A DNA stretch of 53,237 nt from Fibrobacterota bacterium (GCA_028287465.1 JAQBPO010000056.1:1-53237), one strand, 5' to 3'. Positions 34,922-44,311 are shown, counted from the stretch's first letter. A program made the numbers and translations. The notes: a model not told the origin generated them from the sequence alone.

Positions 34922-37900
34922 TTATCGCCTGCGGAGGATGCCCCAGACCTGGTCGAGGCTGCCGCTTTCCACCACCTTGCCAGCCACTTTCACCTGGTAG
35001 CGCAGGCGCGCCACATAAGCACCGGTCGCTACCTTGGCGCCGTCCTTGGCTGTGTAGTTCCACCCCACGAACACGTACCCCCGGTTGGCCAGGCAGTCGC
35101 CCTTGAAAAGCGCGTCCGTGCATGGGATGGTCCTCTTGTCCGCCGCTACCGGCGCCCCGAAATTCGTGAAGTAGGAGGCTTGGTACTCGAGCGCCACCTG
35201 GGAAGGTTCCACGTCGGAGAAATCGTCCTTCACCGCATAACCGCCCAGATCGGTCTTGATCAGATGGCCCATCCGGCCGGTGCGCTCCACCACCTCGCCC
35301 ACCACGGAATTGGCCGGTTCGAGGGACGGGACCACCACGGTGGCCCGCAACAGATCCTGCCCCGGCGCGATTTCCCGATAGGTCACGGTCTGGATCTCGG
35401 AACGCTTGCCGCCCGTGATCACCCTGAAGCGCGAGGCCGGTCCCGAGCCGTTGCCGGACTCGTCCGCGATTCGGCCCGTGCCGTCGGGAATGCCCACGAG
35501 GTTCCCCGCTCGCGGTGCGTTCGCGGAAGCCGTCGCGAAGACGAGGGAAACCTCCATCCCGTCATCCTTCCAGATTACGGCGGCCGGATCGACCTGTTCC
35601 GCGGCCCCGTCCTTCATGCGCTTGTAGTCGAACAGGCCGATCGGGGCGACCGTGATGCGGCCCGCATCGATGGGTTCGCTGAAGCGGATGCGCAGGGTAT
35701 CCTGGGCCTGGCCCAGGATCATTTCCGCGGATTGGATGATGGGACCGATGCGATCCGCCAGGGGGACGGTCTGGGTGGAATCCCGGCCGCGGGCGGGATA
35801 GGTGGAGGCGAATACGCCTTGTCCCTTGGTCAGGACCTCGGCCGAGAAGCGGCCCTTATACGTCAGGTTCTTCCCGTCCACGAGCTTGGCCGGCTCCGCG
35901 CCCGTCAAGGGCACCGCAGTCTCGGCGGCGGAGGCCGGCCAGCGATAGGCGATCTTCTTCGGGACCCCGATAGAGATGTCCCTATCGTATTCCACCGCGA
36001 TGCGGTCGCCGATGCCGTCCCCGTCGTCGTCATAGATGCCCGCGGATACGGCCTTGGGCAGATCCAGGGGCGGCATCCGGAAGGTGAGGCTCATCTTCTT
36101 GGCGGATCCGTTGATCTCCAGGATATAGGTCTTGTCCACGGGATCGGTCGAATCCGCGGTGGCGTACAGCACGGCCAGGCCGGTCGCTTCCGTGGATAGG
36201 ACCGCGCCGCTCAGGATGGGTACGGTTTTGGCCGCGTCCGCGTAGACCTTGAGACCGGGCGGGATGGTCAGGCTGTAGGTTTCGGCCTTGGCCACCATGG
36301 CTCCCGCTTCCCGGTTGGCCGCATTGAGGGTGACCAGGGATCCGACCAGGGTGTCCCGCGTATAGGAAGGCTCGAATTCGACGCGGTTCCTGGGCGCCAC
36401 GAAGGTCAGGGAGACGGGTTTGGCGGAGAGGGGGATGGACAGGATATAGGTCTGATCGGCCGTAGCGGATGCGGTACCCGTAACCCACAGGGTATCATAG
36501 CCGTCCGTGCCGGTGGATAGGGCGGTGCCCGGAACGACCTTGACGGTCTTGGCCTTGTCGGCATAGGCTTCCAGGCCTGCCGGGATGGCGGGGGTATAGG
36601 AGGCGATGGCGGCCACCAACACGCCCTTCTCCCGGTTGGCCGCCACCACCGGCACCAAGGTGCCGAGCGGTACGGAGACGGCATAGGGGGCCTCGAACTC
36701 GACCAGGTTTCGCGTCGGCACCTGGAAGGGGATTTCCACGCGCACCTTCTCATTGGCCGGTTCGAAAATGACGATGCGGTAAGGACCGGGGGCCAGGCCC
36801 GTGATCTTGGCCGTATCCACGGTGACGTCCGGGGTGGCGATGGCGATGCCGGTATGGAAGGTGCCGTCCTTCAGCGTCTCCACGAGCTTGCCCGCCGCGT
36901 CCAGCAATTGGTAGGTCAGGTTGGCCGGATCCACCACCTTGGTGGCGGTGTCCAGGGACGAGCAGGAACCCTTGCCGCCTTCGCGCTTGCGGATCTTGAA
37001 GCGCACCAGGCCGGTCGCGCCCGGGATTTCCTCCTTGAACAGGGAGCGCTGCTGGCGGAAGAATATCGAGGTCTTGACGCGCAGGGAGGATCCGCAAGGC
37101 TGCCGGTCGCAGTAGAAGAAGTCCCACTTGTACTCCTTGCCCGGCGTGAGGCTCAGCTTGTCCAGCTCGATGGAATCGGACTTGGGGGTATGCACTCCTC
37201 CCAGGTCCACCACCAGCTTGTCGTCGATGAAGACCCAGACATCGTCGTCCCCGCGGAAGGCGAAGCGCTGGCCCTTCTGGTAGATGAAGGTGGCGTGCGA
37301 CTCCATGCAGAAATTCCCGTTGCGCAAAGGCCCATTGGTGACCCATGAGGTGGAATCCGGCGGGGGTTTCACGTAACAGGAGGCCATGGTCTCGGCGAAG
37401 CGGTTGGCCGTGCCTTCCACGGGGAAGAAGCTGTGGTCGACGGGGCTGTCGCGGTAGCTGTCGTATTCCCAGAGGCCGTCGCTGCTCTTGCTCATGGGGA
37501 TGTCCACGCAGCTCTCGTAGGCGCGCAGCTTGGGGTTGGCGTTGACCGTATCGGTCTGCCACCAGGAATCGAAGGTGTCGAAGGTGACGGGCGGTTTGGT
37601 CGCGGTGGTGCTGCGCAAGGGCTTGCGGCCCGCGCCGATGACGGGTTGGACCATCCCCTTGAGCAGGAAGTCCCCGGTGAGGCCCGCGAACTCGAAATCG
37701 GGGTGATCCTTGCTGAAGTCCCGCACGGTGGCGGCCATCATGTACTGGCATTCGCCGTCCAGGTTGGGCCATGCCGCGGTCCAGGCATTGGACTCGGTGT
37801 TGAGCCACAGGTTCGCGCCCTTGGCCGCGAATTCCGCCGCGAGATCGAAATCGCCCGCGCCCCCGAAACCGCCCGTTCCGTAGGTATCCGCATCGTTGAC

Positions 37901-38491
37901 TTCGGCGAAGTGGATCCTGGTCATGGCCGGATCGAGGATCAGGGAGGTGAACCAGCCGCAGCGTCCCGGCGTGGTGGTCATGCCCCGGGTCTTGGCCCCG
38001 GAAACGATCTTGGGCGCGGTGGTGGGCCAAGGATTGAGGATGTTGACGGTCTTGGGCTCCTCGAACATCACGATGGGGGGCGCCGTGATCGGGCCGGACG
38101 GATCGACCACGATCCACATTTCCTTGTTGCCCAGGAAATCCGATACCTTGAACCGGCCTTCATCCGAGGCGTTCAGCCCATTCTTCCCGAATTTCCATTT
38201 ATAATGCTCCCCGTCCGGGGCCGTGCCGTTGCTGGTGAAAAAGAAATCCTGGGTATACAGGCCTATCCCGCTCAGGGTGAGCGAGTAGTTGTATTTGGAA
38301 TCCTTTTTGAAAGCGATATCACCGTTCTGGAAATAGAAGGTGTTGAAGTTGTCCGATTCCACGTAAAGGTGGATGGTCTTCCCGTTCAGGCTGTCCGTGG
38401 GAGGTTGGGAGAACGCCGGCGAAGCGCCGAATGCCAGGACCAGGAAAAGGCAGGCGGAATAAGCGAAGCAGGACGGATTGATTCTACGCAT
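34922..38491 (-). CDS. Fibro-slime domain protein 1, with tandem Ig-like repeats
   Basis: A 1189-residue secreted protein with a signal peptide (ACLFLVLAFGASPAFS). The fibro-slime (TIGR02148, PA14-like) domain spans about residues 330-490 and shows FCMESHATFIYQKGQRFAFR, GDDDVWVFIDDKLVVDLGGV and KYKWDFFYCDRQ-like cysteine pairing. Two tandem repeats of about 105 residues follow (starting NLVEFEAPY near 592 and NRVEFEPSY near 700), each with the pattern ANREKG/ANREAG and AYADKAKTV/VYADAAKTV. A calcium-type segment YDDDGDGIGDRI is near 820. The C-terminus has FTNFGAPV, KVATGAYVARLRY-like strand and VWGILRRR. It is paralogous to the next gene. Role: cell-surface adhesion to fibre, inferred from the family. 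Confidence 0.9.
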   Translation of the reverse strand: MRRINPSCFAYSACLFLVLAFGASPAFSQPPTDSLNGKTIHLYVESDNFNTFYFQNGDIAFKKDSKYNYSLTLSGIGLYTQDFFFTSNGTAPDGEHYKWKFGKNGLNASDEGRFKVSDFLGNKEMWIVVDPSGPITAPPIVMFEEPKTVNILNPWPTTAPKIVSGAKTRGMTTTPGRCGWFTSLILDPAMTRIHFAEVNDADTYGTGGFGGAGDFDLAAEFAAKGANLWLNTESNAWTAAWPNLDGECQYMMAATVRDFSKDHPDFEFAGLTGDFLLKGMVQPVIGAGRKPLRSTTATKPPVTFDTFDSWWQTDTVNANPKLRAYESCVDIPMSKSSDGLWEYDSYRDSPVDHSFFPVEGTANRFAETMASCYVKPPPDSTSWVTNGPLRNGNFCMESHATFIYQKGQRFAFRGDDDVWVFIDDKLVVDLGGVHTPKSDSIELDKLSLTPGKEYKWDFFYCDRQPCGSSLRVKTSIFFRQQRSLFKEEIPGATGLVRFKIRKREGGKGSCSSLDTATKVVDPANLTYQLLDAAGKLVETLKDGTFHTGIAIATPDVTVDTAKITGLAPGPYRIVIFEPANEKVRVEIPFQVPTRNLVEFEAPYAVSVPLGTLVPVVAANREKGVLVAAIASYTPAIPAGLEAYADKAKTVKVVPGTALSTGTDGYDTLWVTGTASATADQTYILSIPLSAKPVSLTFVAPRNRVEFEPSYTRDTLVGSLVTLNAANREAGAMVAKAETYSLTIPPGLKVYADAAKTVPILSGAVLSTEATGLAVLYATADSTDPVDKTYILEINGSAKKMSLTFRMPPLDLPKAVSAGIYDDDGDGIGDRIAVEYDRDISIGVPKKIAYRWPASAAETAVPLTGAEPAKLVDGKNLTYKGRFSAEVLTKGQGVFASTYPARGRDSTQTVPLADRIGPIIQSAEMILGQAQDTLRIRFSEPIDAGRITVAPIGLFDYKRMKDGAAEQVDPAAVIWKDDGMEVSLVFATASANAPRAGNLVGIPDGTGRIADESGNGSGPASRFRVITGGKRSEIQTVTYREIAPGQDLLRATVVVPSLEPANSVVGEVVERTGRMGHLIKTDLGGYAVKDDFSDVEPSQVALEYQASYFTNFGAPVAADKRTIPCTDALFKGDCLANRGYVFVGWNYTAKDGAKVATGAYVARLRYQVKVAGKVVESGSLDQVWGILRRR

Positions 38492-38580
38492 CCCCCCTTA
38501 GTGGTAAAAAGGAAGCGAGGGGGTTTAAGGAAAGTTCGCTCCTTGCGGAATCGGCTTTTCGTACAGGAAACCGTAATCTT

Positions 38581-38606
38581 CGCCCCGTTTAGCGCTGTTT
38601 GGGGCG
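38581..38606. other. 26-bp near-palindrome upstream of fibro-slime gene 1
   Basis: CGCCCC and GGGGCG flank GTTT-AGCGCT-GTTT. It lies 90-115 nt before the fibro-slime 1 start, in the gap after the fibro-slime 2 stop. It may be an operator or part of a 3' end structure. Confidence 0.3.
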
Positions 38607-38620
38607 TCGCGATCCGGAGG

Positions 38621-38683
38621 CTAAGGCAACCGGGCCGAACCCTAAGGGGATCGGGCCGGATGCTAAGGCATCCGGAGCACGCC
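38621..38683. repeat. 21-bp tandem repeats spanning the fibro-slime 2 stop codon
   Basis: CTAAGG recurs at 38621, 38642 and 38663, a strict 21-bp period; pairs of units share about 15 of 21 bases. On the minus strand the gene-proximal unit encodes GVLRMP and stop; the next two read HPARSP-stop and GSARLP-stop in the same frame. The second and third units also form an 8-bp perfect hairpin (CCGGATGC at 38656 with GCATCCGG at 38668). Confidence 0.5.
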
Positions 38684-41536
38684 CCAGGTCTGATCCAGGC
38701 TTCCCGAGGCCGCGGTCTTGCCCGCCACCTTGATGCTGTAGCGCATGCGGGCCACGTAGGCGCCCGTGGCCACCTTCTGCTTGCCGTCCGAAGTCTGGTT
38801 CCAGCCGACGAACAGGTAACCGCGCGCGCCGCGGCAATCCCCGTTGAAGATCCGATCCTGGCAGGAAATGGTCCGCTTGGATGAGGCCACCGGAACCGCA
38901 TGGTTGGTGAAGTAGTATACCTGGTACTCCAGGGACACCTGGGACGGATCCACCTTGCGGAAACCGTCCCCCTGGGCATAGTCCCCCAGGTCCGCCTTGA
39001 TGAGATGGCCCATCAGGCCCAGGTCGGAGGCAATCGTCGTGACGCTCTTGTCGAAGGCCTGGAGGCTGACCTGGATGGTCGGAGCGTCCGGGCCCTGGCG
39101 GGAGGCATCCACTTCCGCGAAGGTGATGGTCTGGATATCCGTGCGCTTGACCCCGGTGATCAGGCGGAACCGGGAGTTGGGCCCCGCTCCGTTGCCGCCC
39201 GCATCGGCGATGCGCCCGGTACCGTCCATGATACGCACCAGATTGCCGGAGCGGGGGGCCGCGTTCGAAGGGAAGGCAAGGGAGGCCAGCGTTCCCTCCG
39301 CGTTCCAGACCAGGGCCGTGGGCGCCAGGACCACGTCGGGTCCCGCCTCCGAAAGGCGGTAGCGGAACAGTTCCACCGACGGCGCGATCACCTTGGCTAC
39401 GTCGACCGGCTCGCTGAAGCGAAGGCGCAAAGTATCCACGCCGATCCCCAGGATCATTTCTGCCGTCAGCAGGACGGGCGCGATCCTGTCCTGGATGGGG
39501 ATGTTCTGCACCGAATCCCCGCCCCGGCCCGCATAGGTCGAAGCGAACAGGCCCGTCCCATCCGTGAGTACGGCCGAGGTCAAGGCCTTGCCTTTCAAGG
39601 AGAGGGTCTTGCCGCCTTGCAGGGCCGCGGCCAAATCCGCGCCGGACACGGCCACCGGGGCCGAAGCGGCCGGCCAGCGATAGGCCGCCATCTTGGGTAG
39701 GGGGGCGGAAATGTCGCGATCATAGACGGCATCGATGCGGTCGGCGATCCCGTCCGCGTCCTCATCGTAAGCAGCGGCGGAAACCGCGAGCGGCAGGTCC
39801 AGGGGAGGCAGGTCCGGCGTCTTGCCCGAAATGGTGAACGAAACCTCGTCCTGGATGGAGGAATTGGCGGGTTCGTAGAAGAGGATGCGGTAGTCGCCGG
39901 CCGGCAGCCCCGTGATCTTGGCGGTGTCCACGGTGATGCGCGGGGTCTCGATGAGGATGCCACCCAGGCTCGCGCCCTCCGGCAGATCACGCACCTTGGT
40001 TCCCGCCGCGGTGAACAACCCGTAGGCCAGGGCGGCCGGATCGGTCTCCTTCACGGAGTCCACGGCGCTGCCGCAGGCGCCGGTCCCGCCCACGCGCTTG
40101 ATGACGCGGTAACGCATGCCTCCCTCCGCCAGGGATTCCCCGACATGGTCGAGGCCGCGCTGCTGCTTGAAGTAGATGGTGGTCTTGATACGCATGGAGG
40201 ACGAGCATTCCTTGCGTTCGCAGAAGAAGAAGTCCCAGTTGTATTGCTTGCCCTCGACCAGGCCCCGGGAGGCGAGATCCACCGAGCCGGAGGTGGCCTG
40301 GTGCACGCCGCCCAGATCCAGGGCCAATTGCCCGTCGATGTACACCCAGACGTCGTCGTCCCCGCGGAACTCGAAGATCTGGCCTTTCCTGTAGACGAAG
40401 GAGGCGTGCGACTCCATGCAGAACCCGAAGTTGTGGAAGTCCTTGGAGCTGACGTATTTCTCCGTGTTCGGGTTCTTATAGCAGGTATTGTTGGTGTTCA
40501 CGTCCAGGCGGTTGGCCTTGTCGATGGGGAAATACCCATGGGCGGGGGTGCGGAAGGAATCGAATTCCCACAGGCCGTCGTCGCTCTTGCCCATCTCCAG
40601 ATCCACGCAGGTCTCGTACCCTTTGAGCGGGGCGGCCCGGGTGCTGTCCGAGTTGAACCAGGTCCCGAAGTTGGGCGGGGCGGCGCTCGCGGGCAGGGGC
40701 TTGCGGCCGGGGCCCAGGACCGGCTGCACCATTCCCTTTACGACCCCGTCCCCGGTGGGACCGTAATCGGGATGGGACTTGGACATGTCGTGCACCAAGG
40801 TGGCCATCAGGTAGGAGCAATTGCCTTCCTTGCCGGGAAACTTCCCGGTTACCGTCCCCGCGTCCGGCAGGTACAGCTCCGGCCCCTTGGCCGTGAAATC
40901 GGCGGTGAGATCGAAATCCGCGGCATCCCCGAATCCGCCCTTTCCCCAGGTCTCGCCGTCCGCGATATTGCTGAAGTGCGCCTTGACCGGCCCGGAAACC
41001 AGGATCCACTCCGTATACCAGCCGCAATGGGTCCGGTCCGAAAGCATCCCCATCTTGGTCCCGTTGAGGACGATCTGCGGTCCGCTGAGCGGCCAGGGAT
41101 TGAAAACGTGCACCAGGCGCGGGGGCGCGGTCAGGATGACGGGCGGCCCTTTCAGATCCCCATGGGGATCCAGCAGGATCCACACCTCGTCCACTCCAGC
41201 CGGGAAGATGTCGGGGCGGAACTCCGTGGCGCTGCCGGGACCGATGCGGCCGAACTGCTGCTGGAAATCCGCGGTGCGGAAATGGAAGTCGTTCATGAAC
41301 GGGGTGAGGGCCGTTCCCAGGGAGGAGAAATCGAAGCGGAGCCAATTCCCGGAGTCCACGGTTACGGGATAATCCGTGCCCGTAATGTTGATGACGGGGA
41401 TGACCCCATCGAACGGATTGTAAACGTGAACGACCTTGCCGGTAAGGCCGCTGGGGCCTGGCTGGGAATAGGCGGAAAACGCGGAAATCAGGCTGAAAAC
41501 GACAAAAATGGCGATGCGATTTGTGAGTTTGGTCAT
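38663..41536 (-). CDS. Fibro-slime domain protein 2
   Basis: A 957-residue secreted protein. A signal peptide (IAIFVVFSLISAFSAYS) follows the preferred start at 41536; an upstream ATG at 41560 is possible but has no ribosome site. The fibro-slime domain lies near residues 310-465 with FCMESHASFVYRKGQIFEFR, GDDDVWVYIDGQLALDLGGV and YNWDFFFCERKECSSSM. A calcium-type segment YDEDADGIADRI is near 590. It lacks the two tandem Ig-like repeats of its paralogue, which explains much of the length difference. The C-terminus has YFTNHAVPV, KVATGAYVARMRY and TWGVLRMP. A CATATTC element lies about 30 nt upstream. Surface adhesion or fibre attachment is the likely role. Confidence 0.9.
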   Translation of the reverse strand: MTKLTNRIAIFVVFSLISAFSAYSQPGPSGLTGKVVHVYNPFDGVIPVINITGTDYPVTVDSGNWLRFDFSSLGTALTPFMNDFHFRTADFQQQFGRIGPGSATEFRPDIFPAGVDEVWILLDPHGDLKGPPVILTAPPRLVHVFNPWPLSGPQIVLNGTKMGMLSDRTHCGWYTEWILVSGPVKAHFSNIADGETWGKGGFGDAADFDLTADFTAKGPELYLPDAGTVTGKFPGKEGNCSYLMATLVHDMSKSHPDYGPTGDGVVKGMVQPVLGPGRKPLPASAAPPNFGTWFNSDSTRAAPLKGYETCVDLEMGKSDDGLWEFDSFRTPAHGYFPIDKANRLDVNTNNTCYKNPNTEKYVSSKDFHNFGFCMESHASFVYRKGQIFEFRGDDDVWVYIDGQLALDLGGVHQATSGSVDLASRGLVEGKQYNWDFFFCERKECSSSMRIKTTIYFKQQRGLDHVGESLAEGGMRYRVIKRVGGTGACGSAVDSVKETDPAALAYGLFTAAGTKVRDLPEGASLGGILIETPRITVDTAKITGLPAGDYRILFYEPANSSIQDEVSFTISGKTPDLPPLDLPLAVSAAAYDEDADGIADRIDAVYDRDISAPLPKMAAYRWPAASAPVAVSGADLAAALQGGKTLSLKGKALTSAVLTDGTGLFASTYAGRGGDSVQNIPIQDRIAPVLLTAEMILGIGVDTLRLRFSEPVDVAKVIAPSVELFRYRLSEAGPDVVLAPTALVWNAEGTLASLAFPSNAAPRSGNLVRIMDGTGRIADAGGNGAGPNSRFRLITGVKRTDIQTITFAEVDASRQGPDAPTIQVSLQAFDKSVTTIASDLGLMGHLIKADLGDYAQGDGFRKVDPSQVSLEYQVYYFTNHAVPVASSKRTISCQDRIFNGDCRGARGYLFVGWNQTSDGKQKVATGAYVARMRYSIKVAGKTAASGSLDQTWGVLRMP

Positions 41537-41644
41537 GGGCGTGGAAGGTAGGTCCCCCATCGCCGGGAATATGAAAAAGTTACGTGGCCGGTGGGGTCCG
41601 GTTGACCCCGGAACCCATGTAATGAGGGTCGACCCGGCCTTGTT

Positions 41645-44035
41645 TCAGAAAATGCTCATCTGCCGCGAATCCTGGGTCACCGTCAGGAAATCCGTCCCGT
41701 AGAACCGCAACACCATATCCGCGATCGGCGCCAGCTGCTTCTCGGCATAATGCCGGTAATCCGGCTTCGCTCCCGACAGCTTCTGCACCGGCTCCGGCCC
41801 CTCGGTCGTCATCAGGTAGCGGATGACGCGGCTGTCGCGCCGGTCCATCATGAGCGCGGCGCGCACATGGGGCGGGGGGTTGCCGGTATACTCTTCAGGG
41901 TCCTTGCTAAGGCCCTTGCTGTAGACCAGCCTGTCGTCGAGCTCTCCCGCGGCCAGCCTCCGGTTCCAGTCGCGGACCAGGGCTTCCAGCGGCCCCCTCT
42001 CCTCCACGTTGTCCTGCTTGAAGACCAGGGCCAGGATCTCGCCCTGGAAATCCTTGGCCAGGCGCGTCCAATCGCTGCGCGCCGATTCCAGGCCGGTGAA
42101 GTGGAGCGATCCCGAGGCCAACAGCCCGGCATAACGCTTCTTGGATCCGCGGTCCTCCTTGCGCAGGCCGGGCATGAAGAAGCGCAGGAAGATCTTCTCG
42201 AACTGGATGGTCAGGCGGCTCGCCACGGAGAAACGCTCCCGGAGCAGGGTCTCCATATGCACGTTGAGGTCCGCGGCAAGACCGGCTCCGATCGCCTTGA
42301 GGGACTCCAGGCCGTCCGCCCGGGGCGCATGCACGAACAGGCTGTCCGTGTCACCGTAGATCACCCGGTACCCCTGCTCCTCAAGGAAGCGTTTCGATTC
42401 CAGCAGGATCCATTGGCCCGTGCGGGTGATGGTACCCGCCAGATCCGGATGGAAGAAGCGGCATCCGGGATTGCCCAACACCCCGTAAAAGGAGTTCATG
42501 ATGATCTTGACCGCCTGGGAGAGGGACTTGTCGCCGATCACCTTGGCGCTTTCGCGAACGTCCATCAGGGTCTCGACGATACCGGGAAGGATGGCGAGCT
42601 CGCGGGCGAAGGCCGGTCCCGCCGGCCCCTTCACCCAGGTGACATCGGGGTTACCTTCGGCCAAGCCGTACTGCCCCGCGGCCGCCGCGAGGGGATCCAC
42701 CATGAAGGTGCGGATGATGCTCGGGTACAGGCTCTTGAAATCGAGCACCAATACGTTGCGATGGATGCCGGGCGTCCCTTCCAGGACCAGGCCCCCCGGA
42801 ACGCCTTCGTCCGCGGGCGCGCGGTTGCCCGTATCCGCCACGTAACCGGCGCGGTGCAGGAGGGGAAGATAGAGGAAGTCGAGGGCGGCCACGCTGCCTC
42901 CCATGCGATCGAGGGCCAGGCCGGTCAACTGGGTCTTGCGCACCGCCAATTGGGACAAGGACAGCTTGGCGAAAATCTCCTTCACGAGCACGGAATCCAC
43001 CAGGTTGTAGCGGGCCAGCCCGGCCTTGTCTTCCCGGAATTGGCGCTCGATCTCGGCCATCTTCTCGACGCCTTCGAGTTCGATGAGCTTCTTCTTTCCC
43101 AGCACTTCGCCCGCCACCGTGGCCAGGGAATACCCTTCCACCGCCACGAAGGCCGCCTTAAGCATGTTGATGCCGTCGAGCACGGCCCGTCCCGGGATGC
43201 GCGCCAGCCAGTTGGAACCGAAGCGGCCATAGGCGTTCCCGCCCTCCGGCTCGATCAGATCCGCCGGGCCGTCGATTCCCAGGTCCAGCCTCAGGCCGGC
43301 GGCCTCGCACCGGCCCGCCAGGTATCGCAGATCGAAATTGATGACATTCCACCCGATCAAGGCGTCCGGATCCGCTTCGCGCACGGCCCGGAAGAAAGCG
43401 GTCAGGAGACTGCGCTCGTCGGGATATGCCTCATATCCGTCATGGATGGATCCCGGGGGAAAGGAAGGATCGATCATGAAGACGCGGGAAACCGGCGGGG
43501 CCCCACCGCCCGGATCCGCGGGGTCGCCGTACAGGGATATCGAGAACAACCCGCCCCGGGGCGTGCATTCCACGTCCAGGGAAAGCAGGCGCAGGGACGG
43601 GGTGAAGGCCGAAGGCTCGACCCGGCCGTCCCGGAAATCCACCAGGCCGTCCTTCTCGGAGGCGGGAGGATCGAGAAAGCGGATGCCGCCTTTCACCTTG
43701 CGTTCCATCAGGTGGCGGGCCGGAGCGGAAACGTCCGATTCATAGGTGCGGATGCCCAGACCCTCGGCCTGCCGGCGCGCCCGGGCCAGGTCCAGGGAGG
43801 ATTGGAAATAGAGGGCGTCCACGGGAAGGCCGCGCAGGGTCTTCAACTCCAGGGGACGTCGCTGGGTGCATCCCGTCAGATCCGGCGCCTCGCGTTCCAC
43901 GAAAAAGCATAGGCGAGGCCGGGTCACGGACCAGCGGAACCGCCGTCCGTCGGTCAACCTTCCCTGGAAGACCAGTTGCGTGGCATCCCGGCCGAGATCG
44001 CGGATGGAACTGGAGAGGATGAAACCTTCCGACAT
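41645..44035 (-). CDS. polB: Family B DNA polymerase (DNA polymerase II-like)
   Basis: A 796-residue polymerase. The exonuclease motifs are present: RLLSLDVEC near residue 150, NVINFDLRYL near 235 and YNLVDSVLV near 338. The polymerase motifs are intact: DFKSLYPSII near 430, KIIMNSFYGVLG near 515, YGDTDSLFV near 558 and KKRYAGL near 640. The end QMSIF fits a Q-x-x-I/L-F sliding-clamp binding motif, as in E. coli Pol II. The start at 44035 follows AAGGA; an upstream ATG in the same frame has none. It likely acts in repair or translesion synthesis. It is divergent from the candidate small RNA and the third VWA gene. Confidence 0.93.
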   Translation of the reverse strand: MSEGFILSSSIRDLGRDATQLVFQGRLTDGRRFRWSVTRPRLCFFVEREAPDLTGCTQRRPLELKTLRGLPVDALYFQSSLDLARARRQAEGLGIRTYESDVSAPARHLMERKVKGGIRFLDPPASEKDGLVDFRDGRVEPSAFTPSLRLLSLDVECTPRGGLFSISLYGDPADPGGGAPPVSRVFMIDPSFPPGSIHDGYEAYPDERSLLTAFFRAVREADPDALIGWNVINFDLRYLAGRCEAAGLRLDLGIDGPADLIEPEGGNAYGRFGSNWLARIPGRAVLDGINMLKAAFVAVEGYSLATVAGEVLGKKKLIELEGVEKMAEIERQFREDKAGLARYNLVDSVLVKEIFAKLSLSQLAVRKTQLTGLALDRMGGSVAALDFLYLPLLHRAGYVADTGNRAPADEGVPGGLVLEGTPGIHRNVLVLDFKSLYPSIIRTFMVDPLAAAAGQYGLAEGNPDVTWVKGPAGPAFARELAILPGIVETLMDVRESAKVIGDKSLSQAVKIIMNSFYGVLGNPGCRFFHPDLAGTITRTGQWILLESKRFLEEQGYRVIYGDTDSLFVHAPRADGLESLKAIGAGLAADLNVHMETLLRERFSVASRLTIQFEKIFLRFFMPGLRKEDRGSKKRYAGLLASGSLHFTGLESARSDWTRLAKDFQGEILALVFKQDNVEERGPLEALVRDWNRRLAAGELDDRLVYSKGLSKDPEEYTGNPPPHVRAALMMDRRDSRVIRYLMTTEGPEPVQKLSGAKPDYRHYAEKQLAPIADMVLRFYGTDFLTVTQDSRQMSIF

Positions 44036-44116
44036 GGATCGATCCTTAGGACGAATTGGGATTTGAGGGGCCGTGGGGAAAGCATCGTTCTTTGGGATGC
44101 ACCCCATCTAAAAGGG

Positions 44117-44145
44117 TTTAATAGATCCCCGGAATCCGCTAAAAT
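44117..44145 (+). promoter_or_regulatory. Candidate promoter of small RNA
   Basis: TTTAAT (44117-44122) and TAAAAT (44140-44145) are spaced by exactly 17 nt, the optimum for sigma-70-type promoters, and lie just upstream of the two-hairpin sequence. Confidence 0.45.
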
Positions 44146-44151
44146 AAAGTA

Positions 44152-44205
44152 GCAAGTCCGACGCGTATGTCCGTCGGACAACGGGAACTTTGGTCCCGTT
44201 TTTTT
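44152..44205 (+). ncRNA. Candidate small RNA of about 55 nt
   Basis: The predicted transcript starts about 7 nt after the TAAAAT box. It holds an 8-bp perfect hairpin (GTCCGACG at 44156-44163 with CGTCGGAC at 44172-44179, 8-nt loop), immediately followed by a Rho-independent terminator. No gene on the same strand lies upstream for over 15 kb, so the terminator is not explained by a known gene. The 330-bp gap 44036-44365 otherwise holds only promoter sequence for the VWA gene. Confidence 0.45.
44180..44205 (+). terminator. Rho-independent terminator without upstream gene
   Basis: AACGGGA pairs with TCCCGTT (7 bp, 7-nt loop) and the stem runs into seven T residues (44199-44205). Confidence 0.7.
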
Positions 44206-44302
44206 ACTGTTCGCTGGGAAAAAACGGCGATTTCGCGGGTTGATGACCAGGAGTTTGGGACGGCCTAAAAGTACTTTTGTCTATCGTAAAAACACTGCCG
44301 GG

Positions 44303-44311
44303 AGTATATTC
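44303..44311 (+). promoter_or_regulatory. TATATTC element upstream of third VWA gene
   Basis: AGTATATTC lies 55 nt before the start codon, matching the elements before the first two VWA genes. Candidate -10 box. Confidence 0.4.

Noticed and set aside
41593-41635. GGGGTC/GACCCC hairpin and GGGTCGACCC palindrome between polB and fibro-slime 2 as a terminator
   Set aside because: No T-run on either strand; the GC-rich sequence makes short palindromes frequent.
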